Position numbers and translations under genes: made by a program
Origin: Calonectria ilicicola
Taxonomy: Eukaryota; Ascomycota; Sordariomycetes; Hypocreales; Nectriaceae
Reading direction: 5' to 3'
Length of the DNA: 64,000 bases
Assembly: GCA_020809705.1 (NCBI GenBank)
Contig: CP085825.1
Location: forward strand, 3,286,001-3,350,000
Part shown: positions 36,003 to 45,884 of the stretch, piece by piece
Numbering within the stretch: the first letter of the stretch is position 1
Layout: every line of letters starts with the position of its first letter
The notes under the pieces: generated by a model
Database searches by the model: none
Told to the model about the DNA's origin: nothing
The model's input: only the letters and a program-made list of their open reading frames with translations

Positions 36003-36967
36003 ATTTTCTTTTTCTCTTTGGATTTGTTACTCTCTTTTATATACACTAATAGGTGCATTCTGGCGCTGTCTCCCCGTACCGAGGGTCACTGCGGGAAACT
36101 TACCACACTGTCAACACCTGGTGCACATGGATTAAGACTATAGAATGGCTTCATTACTTTCTCGCCGGTTAGACTCAAAACTCGAAAACAAAAAAAGGGT
36201 GGCGTTACGAGTGTTGCTTTGTAAAACCTTTTTGGGTTGTGGGCGGCGGCGGTCTTGTATTGATTGACTCGAGCATGCGGTGACATGCATTGGAGAAGGA
36301 TTACACTGTACGATAGATAAGTCGATAGTATTACGACGAGTCATTTCAATTCTCTGCCTCTCCGTTAGGCTGTGCTCTTTTTGCGTGGTTTCCTTTTTGA
36401 GTGCACATGGTGCCCTGGATCCTGGACTTGTTTTTTTTTGTTTTTCATCTTTTTACCAAAACATAAATCTACCTATCCAGTAAGGCTAAAAGTTCAAGGC
36501 GACAAAGTTTGCAGATGCAAACCCAAAATATGAAATGCCATCAGATGTTCTGATGACCTGCATGTGTCATTATCAACACATTGGTACAATATCTTGTAGT
36601 TGAAGTGTCCCTGATACATCCTAGTCCCTGTATGAAAACAACCTTGCATAGTTCATATTGAGTTATATTCATTTTGCACCATTTCTTTTTATTGTTGCTC
36701 ACGAGAACGTAGAGATGTGCCCTGACATGACTACATGAGTCGAAAGTGACATGAGAATGTCTTCATACCTCTGGTTTAAAAAGAAAAAGAAAACAAGCAC
36801 CTAAATGAGTGCTATAGACGTGTGACCTGCACAAAACCACCCAACCAAACAAACAGCTATTGATTAATTTGCATTTCCTCATCCCTAAATCGTATGTCCG
36901 GCGTCGTAAAAAAAAGAACATCACAACTATCGATATATATACATAATCACATAAGCAGAATTCGAAA
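36003..36967. other. Intergenic between convergent genes
   Basis: 965 bp shared by the 3' ends of the zinc transporter (+) and the J protein (-). AT-rich with T and A runs typical of 3' regions. No coding signal. Confidence 0.55.
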
Positions 36968-39439
36968 TCATGGGCGAGCATGTGGAAGGGGAAGGATGAG
37001 CTCCTCGTGGGCATGAACATCAACACTGCCCTCAACGCCCTTGAACAGGTAATGAACACGCAAGACCTTTTCCTGACCGGGAGCCGGGTCCCAGAAACCT
37101 GGAATGCGACTCTTGCGGACGCTGGCGGGGATGAATAGGTGGGGACCAGCGTTGACGGAAGAGTCGTCGATCAGGGCCGAAAGCGCAATGCTGACATCAG
37201 CGATGTGTTCGCCGGCGAAGTTGCCGTCTTCGTCGGGGATACCATACTTTGCGCTGGTAATAACAAGGCCGCCGAGGGACATCTGACGCTTCTGGCGCGT
37301 CTCGACTGGCTGTGCGAGGAGCACGGTGACGTTGTCGGCCTCATATCGTTGGCGGGCTACGGCCTCGTGGGCGGCCGCAGTTAATTCGGCGCGAGCTGGG
37401 CGACGGCTGCTGGAACCAGACTTGCGACGGCGGCGCTGGTGAAGGAAGAGCTGCAAGGCGGCAAGACCAGCAAACGGGAGGGCACCAGCCCAGAATAGGA
37501 TGTTCGGGGACAGAGCATCTTGAGGGGCGATGAGGAGAGGGAGGCTGAGGCGCTGACCGAGGCGTGACCAGTACACAGAGAGGTGCATATTGTGGCTACT
37601 GATGCCAACTTCAAGCCCGAAGCGGGAGAAGCGGCCGACTGGCCAAAGGTTGCGGAATGCGAGGTATCGATCTCGGAACGTATTGGAGGACAGCTCTACT
37701 TCAACACGAGCCTCAACTGGCAACGAGGGTGTCATTGGCTCCGGGGAGAACTGGAAGGGGAGCTGCAGGTCCTTGCTATACCGAAGGAATCCTGCCACTG
37801 AGGAGGGAGTAGCAGATGCGGAAGCCGCCCAAGTTCCAGACTTGCAAGCGTTGAGCTCCTGATCAAGGCCTCTCATTCCACGTTCACGGTTGGCAGGGTC
37901 TGATGATCCAGGGGTAGGGGTACTCTCGTGAGGTCCCGTCCGGAAGCCGAATTCCATGTTTGGAGCCATCTTGAGGGGAGACTCGGTGCTGAACATGTTC
38001 GAGTTCATCCTGGAAAAGTCGGCAAAGTAGCGGCAAGCATCGCTGGATCCCGATGCCCAGTCTCCGCTGTCGGCACGGAAGAATGCCGTGCCATGATAGA
38101 GGTTCTGGTGGAGGCCGAGCACAAGCCGGGGCGGAGTTTGGGGAACATGGCGCGAGGACTGGATGCTGGCTTCGATGATGGTTGGGTCATCAAAATCCGG
38201 GAGAGCGATGTGGTGGTAGAGACGGCTGGTTGCTGAGAATTCCGGAAGCAGGTCTGCATCAACTTCCACCGCGGTCTTGATCCAGCGCAACTTGTTGGGT
38301 AGCGCTGGGGGCGCGCGGTTCAGAAACTCTTGTCGATATCGCAGGGTAGCCAGAGGGGAAAGTTTGTTCTCAATGAGTTGTATCAGGCGGTGCCTGGGAA
38401 TCGTTGATGGGAGAAGAGGCTGATAGTGGTCATATAAGAGAGTTGTGGGCATGAGAGGAAGCTCTCCCGCCACTCCATAGACGGAGCCTGAGGCTGTCAA
38501 TGTAGGCGTAGATACTTCAATTGTTGGACGCGAGAAGGAGCCAATGGCCTCAGCCTCTTTTCCTTTTTTCTTTGACAACGCGAACCTTTCTAATCGAGAT
38601 ACCTGTGGTTGCAGGGCATGGCGCAAGGCAGGTATATCAACTGAGACGGACTGGCTAAGCGCAAAGTCTAGCAGCTTCAGACGTGGGGTCGCCTTCTGCC
38701 ATGGTGAACCTCTATACCGGCGTGTAGTCTTGGATGTGTCGAGCCGAATGCCAATGTCGGATATAGTCTGAATGCCATTCTGTAGCCTGTCTCGCACAGC
38801 CTCCTTGAACGAGTTTTGGTACGCCAACGACGATGCGCTATCGTTCGCTGACTGGTGGTGAAGAAACAACTCCAGGTCGTACTGTGCTCGGCGATCTGGG
38901 CTTATGAGAACTTCAAAGGCCTCTTGCGCGCGGAGAAATTGCTGGCGGGCAATGGGCCGGAGGTGCTCCTGGTAGCTGTCGGGGTAAAAGAGGAGGAACA
39001 GGCGATAGTATGCGTGGCGGATTTGGTCGGGGGAGAGTTCGTCTGCATCGCGGGGCAGGCAAAGTATGTCATAGTAGTCAAAGTCGGACCCTGGACCTGT
39101 ATACTCGGCCACGCCAACGTCGTCAGTGGTATTCGCAGCGGCAGCGGCAGCGCCATCGCCAGCTTCGGAAACAATAGTGGCCCGGTCAAATATGGAGCTG
39201 GCATCATCATCCCATAGCTCATACTCCTTGCGCGTGGCGGCAAACTGCTCGTTGAGCGAGAAGCGGGACGATGCGGCTCGGAGGGACTGCGCCGGCGCTG
39301 GCGGCGGCGGCGGCCCAGATGGATATCGAACGTCGTCGTAAACGCCCGAGTTGCGGACTGTTGAGTTTCTTGTCGTTCCGGCGCTGGGGCGGGCTCGAGG
39401 AACGCGGAGGCTGCCGCGACGGTTTCCTGAGTCGGCCAT
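36968..39439 (-). CDS. DNAJC11-like J-domain protein with YPD in place of HPD
   Basis: A single exon gives 823 residues. A disordered Arg/Pro/Ser-rich N-terminus (1-118) precedes a J domain (about 120-190): DYYDILCLPRDADELS, the helix-2 stretch IRHAYYRLFLLF, then YPDS (152-155) where the canonical motif is HPD, then FLRAQEAFEVLISPDRRAQYD. The middle part resembles the beta-rich region of DNAJC11, and there is one likely membrane segment (LFWAGALPFAGLAALQLFL) followed by RRRRK. The C-terminus (ITSAKYGIPDEDG to the end) matches the DNAJC11 C-terminal domain (DUF3395). Human DNAJC11 belongs to the MICOS-linked complex of mitochondrial membranes, so a mitochondrial place is inferred. His-to-Tyr in HPD would be expected to stop Hsp70 stimulation. 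Confidence 0.88.
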   Translation of the reverse strand: MADSGNRRGSLRVPRARPSAGTTRNSTVRNSGVYDDVRYPSGPPPPPAPAQSLRAASSRFSLNEQFAATRKEYELWDDDASSIFDRATIVSEAGDGAAAAAANTTDDVGVAEYTGPGSDFDYYDILCLPRDADELSPDQIRHAYYRLFLLFYPDSYQEHLRPIARQQFLRAQEAFEVLISPDRRAQYDLELFLHHQSANDSASSLAYQNSFKEAVRDRLQNGIQTISDIGIRLDTSKTTRRYRGSPWQKATPRLKLLDFALSQSVSVDIPALRHALQPQVSRLERFALSKKKGKEAEAIGSFSRPTIEVSTPTLTASGSVYGVAGELPLMPTTLLYDHYQPLLPSTIPRHRLIQLIENKLSPLATLRYRQEFLNRAPPALPNKLRWIKTAVEVDADLLPEFSATSRLYHHIALPDFDDPTIIEASIQSSRHVPQTPPRLVLGLHQNLYHGTAFFRADSGDWASGSSDACRYFADFSRMNSNMFSTESPLKMAPNMEFGFRTGPHESTPTPGSSDPANRERGMRGLDQELNACKSGTWAASASATPSSVAGFLRYSKDLQLPFQFSPEPMTPSLPVEARVEVELSSNTFRDRYLAFRNLWPVGRFSRFGLEVGISSHNMHLSVYWSRLGQRLSLPLLIAPQDALSPNILFWAGALPFAGLAALQLFLHQRRRRKSGSSSRRPARAELTAAAHEAVARQRYEADNVTVLLAQPVETRQKRQMSLGGLVITSAKYGIPDEDGNFAGEHIADVSIALSALIDDSSVNAGPHLFIPASVRKSRIPGFWDPAPGQEKVLRVHYLFKGVEGSVDVHAHEELILPLPHARP

Positions 39440-41405
39440 GATGATCGTTTGGGTGCGGCAGTGTGAGTGGTGTGTTAGTTGTGGCTATGGGTAAGATTCC
39501 AGGTCCCCCTCCAACAACGGAGGAACAGGCGAGGTCAAGTACACGGCCGCACCACTGTCGAGCACAGCACACGCGGGAAATTTTACCGCGATAGTGAGAG
39601 AGAGAGAAGGAAAGAGAATACGTCAAGGCGTGCTGTATTCGCCAATCACGGGCGCAGCCACGGAGACGGGAAGATGGAGACCATTGAGTGAGGTGCATCT
39701 TGGGCGACAGCTGCGCACCGTCATGCGACTGTTCTGGGTGTTTAACACGATAGGGCCGCAGGGGTGAGCCCGCTGCAGATGCCACTGTGGCAGGGTCCAC
39801 CCCACGCGTTGCTAGGGGAGGGCCAGCCTGGGCAGCGCTGAAAATGCGTCGCTGGCGCTTTTTTTTAGGGCGAGAGGGACAGCGCACTGAGAGTGCCAGA
39901 GCGTCTCTAGCGGGGTAGCGGGGCTCTCAGCGCGTGGTGGCCAGTGGCCCCTCTTCCCTCCCCGCTGTCCAATGCGCCTGGAAGACGGTGTGCAATGAGC
40001 TGTGCTGTCATCCACTGGCCTGCCACGCCTCGCCGTGTTTTACTCGTCCCGTCTTCGGCAGATTTCTGTCCTTGGTGCCCGGCTAATGCGTGACACGGAC
40101 GCATGAAATTCATGCACCTGGGAAGTGGTTGGGTCACCATGGCCCTCGCTGGACAAGAGAGACGGTAAATCATTCTTGTTTTTCTTGGGGGATATTCCCG
40201 GGTGCGACCCTTGGTGACACGCGACGGACCGGCCTGCGGGGAAGAGAGCCAAAGGCCTTTGTGAGAGTCGGCCAAAGTCTCTTTTACAATACAGCTGAGC
40301 ACGCGTCCTGAGATTCTTTCCCATTCTTTTTGAATCTATGAGTGTGTCTAAATTAGTCCTAGTCCTGTCCAAGTCTTTGTTGGTTGATCAAAAGAAAGAT
40401 AAGCCTGCTGTGCAGCACTAGCCATCTACTTGTTGCATGGTTTTGCATGGTTTTAATGCAGAGGTGAGAACTGGCAAAAGCAAAGTGATCTCCAATACTC
40501 ATTCCCCATATGATGGTCTCATTGCGTTTCAACGGCAAAGAGAACGGCTGTCGTCCCCTTTCCCAGCTGATCTGCCAAGGACTGTCTTATTGCGAACCTG
40601 TCTTGGGTCACAAATTACAATAGATCAAAATTTATTAAAGCTCAACACCAATTCATTATAAAATGCAAGCGAGCCGGGTTCTCACTGTGTGATATTAAAT
40701 TTCGCCTCTCAATTTATCCATTTATATAAAAATGGAGTTGGATTTCATGACATCCAAGCAGATGCGCCTCATTTAATTTTAATATACAAGTGTGGCTTTG
40801 TCTTCAGGATGACGACATCAGCCAAACCTGTCCACGGAGAGCTGTATAAAACCAAGCCCGCATGCTCTCCCACTGATCAGAAACGTACTTCGGGTTGTCA
40901 TTGGGTATCTCGTCAGTTTGCTGTAGAAATTCCAACGCGGCTCGTGTATTTTCAGGCCGTGCATGCAATCTTCAGCCGTTTGGAAATTGTCGATGTAGCC
41001 AATCATGTGTAATGGCGGCCCCCACTTGGAGGATCGACCATTGGATGGTTGTGCCCGCGATGAGCAACCGGTTCTTGAAATTGACGAGACAGCGAACCGT
41101 CTGCGCGCTGCTGCGTCTCTGCGCCAATCAGACCCTGCAATTCAGACTGCGCATCTTTCTCCAGCCATCGTCTCAACACTCGAGGCTATGTAAGGCCAGC
41201 CCGTCTCGATGAAGAAAACAGACGGCATGGCCAATGAGAAGACTGGCTTTGGCATTGCAGTTGCCGGTTTAGGCAACATGAATATTGATGCATTCATGAG
41301 AGTTGTGATATATAATGAACCCAGAAACACCGTTTCCCATCCCCCATCTCTGCATCATCACAACAACTTAGACGCCTGAATCGACATTACCCCAAGTAAT
41401 CAAAT
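39440..41405. other. Intergenic between divergent genes
   Basis: About 2 kb between the J-protein gene (-) and the aspartyl protease gene (+). The middle (40600-40800) is AT-rich. No gene supported; the right end holds the protease promoter. Confidence 0.55.
41309..41315 (+). promoter_or_regulatory. TATA box candidate for the aspartyl protease
   Basis: TATATAA lies 91-97 bp before the start codon at 41406, followed by a pyrimidine-rich stretch and CA-type starts. A strong TATA box is typical of inducible fungal genes. Confidence 0.55.
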
Positions 41406-42758
41406 ATGAAATCTGCATTCTTTGCCCTTGCTGCAGCGACTGTTTCCATCGCAGCTGCCGGCGTTGCACCACTTCGTCGTCATGATCGTCGCGCTGAAAC
41501 ACAACAAAAGAATCCCTCTCCCATCATCTCCACCCTAAACGGTCTCTGGTTCGATGTTGAAGTCAAGATCGGTGACCAATCCTTCTATCTCCTCGTGGAT
41601 ACTGGCAGCAGCGACACTTGGGTTGCCAAAACCGGATACCTCTGCATCAGCAAAAACAATACTGAGCTTGCTCAGGAAGAATGTGCCTGGTCTCCCACAT
41701 TTGACGCACCAGAGGACTTGAGCTATGTCAAGAATCAGACCTTTGGTGTCAGATATGGCACCGGCATTGCTCTGGGTAAAGTTGCCATCGAAAACGTTAC
41801 CCTTGGAGGCATCACTGTTCCCGATCAGAAGATTGGAGTTGTCGACCGAACAAACGACATAGGAGATGGCCTCAACAGCGGCATTCTGGGACTTGGCTAT
41901 CCAGCCCTGACTTCGGCTCACTATGGAGCCAACAATTCCAACGACTCTATTGCACTAATCACAAATCGAGCCGTCTACGACCCTCTCTTTGTGAACATGT
42001 ACAAGAAGAAACTGGTTGATTCATGGTATAGCGTTGCTCTCGATCGACCCAATGCCACCACAAGCGCAGGAGGCTGGCTCGGCCTCGGAGAACTCCCGTC
42101 CGTATTATACAGCGACGATTGGGCCGTTGCGCCTGTCGAAATCACGAAGAACATTCCGGACGAGTATTACAGCGACGGCAAGCCCGAAATTTCCCTCATG
42201 ACCTTGACGGTAGACTCTGTCACCTGGGGCAAAAGACAGGCATCGAAATCGTCCCTCAAGACCAACTCTACCAAGTTCCAGGCCGTTGTAGACACCGGCA
42301 ACAGCGCAAACATGCTACCTGCAGATCTCGCAGAAGAAATCAACGCGTCATTCAACCCCCCAGCCAAGTTCAGCGAGGACTACGGAGTCTATGTTGTCGA
42401 ATGTAATGCCACAGCTCCCAAGCTTGGCGTGACCATTGCCAACCAAACCTTTTGGCATGAGGCTGTCGACCTGGTTCAGAAAGATGCGTCGACTGGTTTG
42501 TGCTACTCGCTCATCACCCCTTCAGCCGAAGGAGAGGGTTTGTCCGTCAACTTCTTGGGTGACCCTTTTCTCCGCAACGTTGTCGCAGTATTTGATTTTG
42601 GCAAGGATGAAATGCGATTTGCTGCTCGAACAGAGAACACTACCGACAAGTCTGTCCCGACCAGTGCAACAAGCGGCGCTTCTATTCTCGGCAGCGATAG
42701 TGTATGGGGCTCCGTAATGGCTCTAGGATTGGTCACTAATGCAATCGCTTTTTTGTAA
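41406..42758 (+). CDS. Secreted aspartyl protease (A1 family), probably GPI-anchored
   Basis: A single exon gives 450 residues. A signal peptide covers about residues 1-18 (MKSAFFALAAATVSIAAAG), followed by RRHDRRA, a possible processing site of the short pro-region. Active-site motifs are DTGSSDTW (Asp65) and VVDTGNSANML (Asp296), and the flap tyrosine is Tyr117 in VRYGTG. The late hydrophobic-hydrophobic-Gly region reads NFLGDPFLRNVVAVFDF. A Ser/Thr-rich stretch and a hydrophobic end (WGSVMALGLVTNAIAFL) suggest a GPI signal, with the anchor site near Ser423-Gly424. Many N-glycosylation sequons are present. Such yapsin or candidapepsin-like enzymes work at the cell wall or outside the cell. 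It converges on a Zn2Cys6 regulator only 76 bp away. Confidence 0.94.
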   Translation: MKSAFFALAAATVSIAAAGVAPLRRHDRRAETQQKNPSPIISTLNGLWFDVEVKIGDQSFYLLVDTGSSDTWVAKTGYLCISKNNTELAQEECAWSPTFDAPEDLSYVKNQTFGVRYGTGIALGKVAIENVTLGGITVPDQKIGVVDRTNDIGDGLNSGILGLGYPALTSAHYGANNSNDSIALITNRAVYDPLFVNMYKKKLVDSWYSVALDRPNATTSAGGWLGLGELPSVLYSDDWAVAPVEITKNIPDEYYSDGKPEISLMTLTVDSVTWGKRQASKSSLKTNSTKFQAVVDTGNSANMLPADLAEEINASFNPPAKFSEDYGVYVVECNATAPKLGVTIANQTFWHEAVDLVQKDASTGLCYSLITPSAEGEGLSVNFLGDPFLRNVVAVFDFGKDEMRFAARTENTTDKSVPTSATSGASILGSDSVWGSVMALGLVTNAIAFL

Positions 42759-42834
42759 AGAAGAAGAAGAAGAATCCTATAATTATATAACTCTCTATAT
42801 AGATCTGGCTTGGGAAAAATGCGTTACCATGTAT
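42759..42834. terminator. Shared 3' intergenic spacer of convergent genes
   Basis: Only 76 bp separate the stop codons of the protease (+) and the Zn2Cys6 regulator (-). It starts with an AAG-rich run and continues AT-rich (TATAATTATATAA). The 3' untranslated parts of the two transcripts must overlap or end within each other. Confidence 0.6.
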
Positions 42835-44504
42835 CTAGATGGAGATATTGTCGTTTATAGAGTCTGAAGGATGTATTATAGTCGCCGGTACACGCGATCC
42901 AGTCGCAGTTATCCCCCCTGATTGACCCTCTATGACATCTAGTGTCCAATACTCGAGTGACCTCGGCTGTGAATCCATGATCCCTGCTTGCTGTGCCATA
43001 TGAATCCGCATATTTTTGAGGTTGGTCAAGTCTTGCACGACTTTGAGCATGGTCATTGCGTCATACAATCCCTCCTGCCTCTGGGAGAAGGCAAGGAGTT
43101 CCGTAGCTCTCTCCTGGATGAAAGGATCGGCGCATTTTATGGCCAACAAAGAGAGGGGAGCAATAATGCCAGTATCGGAGGCGAGGTTGCGACGAGGATT
43201 CTTGGCTGTTTCGGCTGTGGCGTTCTTTTCTTGAAGATTGTTTAGAATGTTCTCTGTGAGGTTTATGATTTCTTCTGCGGCTGGGTTCGGGGAGGCATCA
43301 AAGATGGTGACATCTTCTGGAAAATTTGCTTGCAATAGCATGTATGTGGCTCGATAGTGTATCAATAATGTCTGAATCTCGCAGTTCATCTGACCCTGGC
43401 CAGGAGCTGTGATAGTGTGCGAGAACTTTTGAAACCATCGATTATACTCTTGGTCAAGTCGTTGCTTTTCTTGTAGAATAGCTACAGGGATGAATTCGAC
43501 TGGCATGTGCTTATACGGGACGTTGGTTACCAGAAACCTGAAGAACCAGTTTTGTAGCTTGTCCAGCGTTTTTTGAGCTTCTTCAATGGTAGTAAAGGGA
43601 ATTCTTGGGTCCTTGGTGAGTCCTGTTTGTCTCTCTTCTGCAGTCGTAAGCACCATGACTGGGAGCCGATCATCATTATGCATAGTTGCCTGTAGATCCA
43701 ACCGGGCCAAAACATTGGAAATCGAGTCTAAATCATCTATAGGCCTCCCATTTTTTACCACCTTAGAGGATAAAATGCCCAATCCTTTGGCGAGGTGCTG
43801 GAGAGCAGCATCAGCATTGCCGACAGTGCTCTCAAAACAGAAAAAGAGAACACAGCAAAGAAGTGCCACTTTGATAGCTTCTCCGTCGCCGGTCTCCAAT
43901 CGTTTATTTAGCATACGCAGGGCTTTACCATGTTGTTGAAGCGTTTCCACTGCAACCGGTTGCTCACCAGAGGAGGAGGGGTCCGATGTTGCCCAATCGA
44001 GGTGGAGCGAGCTTAACGCTACGAGAGCCTGGCGTACGGTTGGCTCATGGTGGCTGTTTTGGAGGATTGTGTGGTTCCAAAATTTGGAGCTCAAGAAACC
44101 AGAAATGTCGGATGATCCCTGAGTGCAAAAGTAGTGCAAGAGTTGGCGGTCCTTCTGGCTCCCTGGGATTTTAAATGGGATAGAATATGATGAGATGCTC
44201 AAAGGCGACGACTTCTTGACGCTCCCGGCTTGTCTCGCAACCTGCTTCTCTGACTGTCCTCCAGTGGGTAATGGAGTTGAATATCCATCACACTTCCAAC
44301 CACTCCGAACACATTTATTACATGACGGTCTAGCCTCGTCACACTTTATGTGTCTCTTTCTGAAGAGTGCATCAGGCTCCCGATTCAGTTTTGTTAAGGT
44401 TGCCAGAGTACGCATACTTACCGACAGTTTGCACAGCCAGTCTTCACACGAGGTGTACTCGCTCTCGTCCACTTCCTTGCTTTTTCAGAGTTCGCAAGCG
44501 TCAT
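42835..44504 (-). CDS. Zn2Cys6 transcription factor
   Basis: Two exons, 44504-44422 and 44359-42835, with a 62-nt GT..AG intron, give 535 residues. The binuclear zinc cluster is split by the intron and complete only after splicing: Cys24, Cys27, Cys34, Cys41, Cys44, Cys51 (GCANCRKRHIKCDEARPSC and NKCVRSGWKC). A Ser/Pro-rich linker follows, and then a long helical region that resembles the fungal-specific regulatory domain of this class (short-type DUF3468 pattern, with GFLSSKFWNHTILQ and ALVALSSLHLD). Known members bind DNA as nuclear regulators of metabolism. The start at 44504 is chosen since it alone gives the cluster in frame. Its 3' end faces the aspartyl protease gene at 76 bp and its 5' end faces another regulator. 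Confidence 0.93.
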
Positions 44505-45884
44505 TATGGCCGTGCTTAGATGGTTTATGTGCGCCTGACTGGTTTAAATGTTGGTTGTGCAACAGTGGTGGGGGGCTGCAGTAAGCAGTGCTGGATTTTG
44601 GGTTATCGGCTCTTTGCAACGTGTCAGAGTGAAGTAGAGAAATTACAACTGGAGAGGGAAGATGTAGTTGAAGGAACAGTGTTTGCGTCAAATTGTGGCT
44701 GAGGTGATGTTTTTGTAAGACAGGCTTCCATCGTCAGCAGCATCGAGCCTCCGGGTAAATCGCCTTGTGCAGCGGGCTGGCGGGGTTATTTTTAATCCGT
44801 TCTTGTCAACATATGCCACTTTCATGACTTACTTTGATTCAAAGACAAACTCCACCAATCCAACGCAGGTTTTGGAATATTAATTCATGGAAGTAATGTG
44901 AGAGATACCTTAGAGACTGTTTGCCGCACGGAGGCAGGAGGAATCGGCCCGGTTTACCATACCCAAAGTGCAAGTGCTGATGGGCTTGGGTCTGAAGAGA
45001 CAACGACTGAGAGAGAAGCAAGCGAATGTGTTACCAATGAATCAAAATCGCGCTTTTCTTCTTCACAGACGGCAAATAACTCAATGAACCATTGATGTGA
45101 CCAGTGAGCTTCTCAGCGAGCAACATGGCTTACATCTCGTACCGTGTCGGGGCTTGTCCGCATCCCCGACTCTGCCACTGCTACCCAAATAGCCAGTACC
45201 ATGGCGAGGTTGGGTTATTGTATTTAAAAAGCCACCAACTTTCTTTGCTTTTCTCTTCTGCGCAAGTCCAAGCACGGGCCTTTGTATGTCATCCCAATCG
45301 CGTGTTTCCTAAAGACAGGCATTCGGCACCCCGCAGCGTCACGCCCTGTCAGTTCTCGACTATGCCAAGTATCATAGACGGCGCCTCTTACCGGGTGCGT
45401 TCTAGAACTTTCCGAGACACCGGGCAGCGTGTGCATCTACGAAACAGCGTTTGGATCGACGAGAGGCGGTTTGACGCCACCAACCCGAGTCTGACGACTG
45501 GTACGAATGGAAGCTATCGTTTCAAGCCACAGTGCCCATCAGCACAGGATCAGTCCATAGTCCTCAACTCTATGTGCGCCAGCTTCCTTTGCCCCCTTAC
45601 AAGCTTTCGGGTGACGGATGCAAACCCATTCCGATCTTTGTTGTGGGAGTCTGGCTTCTGCCACTTTCCAACGGGTGTCGCGTTCTGGCAGTCACTGTCT
45701 TTCTTCCCTTCTTCTTCTCCCCTACACTTCCCTCTTCTCTCTTCTCTCCTCTTTTTATTCTTTTTCTTTTTCTATATTCCTTCGAACACATCAAAATTTT
45801 TATCTTTAATTGCTGCATAATAAGCAAGAGGCAACCCAATGAGCATTCCCCTAATATCATTTGACCAATAGCCATCTCCTCAAA
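44505..45884. other. Divergent promoter region of two regulators
   Basis: 1.38 kb between the Zn2Cys6 gene (-) and the second regulator (+). A 238-codon plus-strand frame (45104-45820) runs through it, but it ends in a low-complexity Phe/Leu/Ser run caused by a CT-rich tract (about 45700-45780) that more likely is promoter or leader. No zinc-cluster coding sequence found. Confidence 0.55.

Noticed and set aside
37928..39341. Plus-strand frames opposite the J-protein gene
   Set aside because: Shadows of a clear 823-codon gene on the other strand.
45104..45820. 238-codon plus-strand frame upstream of the second regulator
   Set aside because: Ends in a Phe/Leu/Ser run translated from a CT-rich tract; no zinc cluster or other motif; better explained as promoter and leader.
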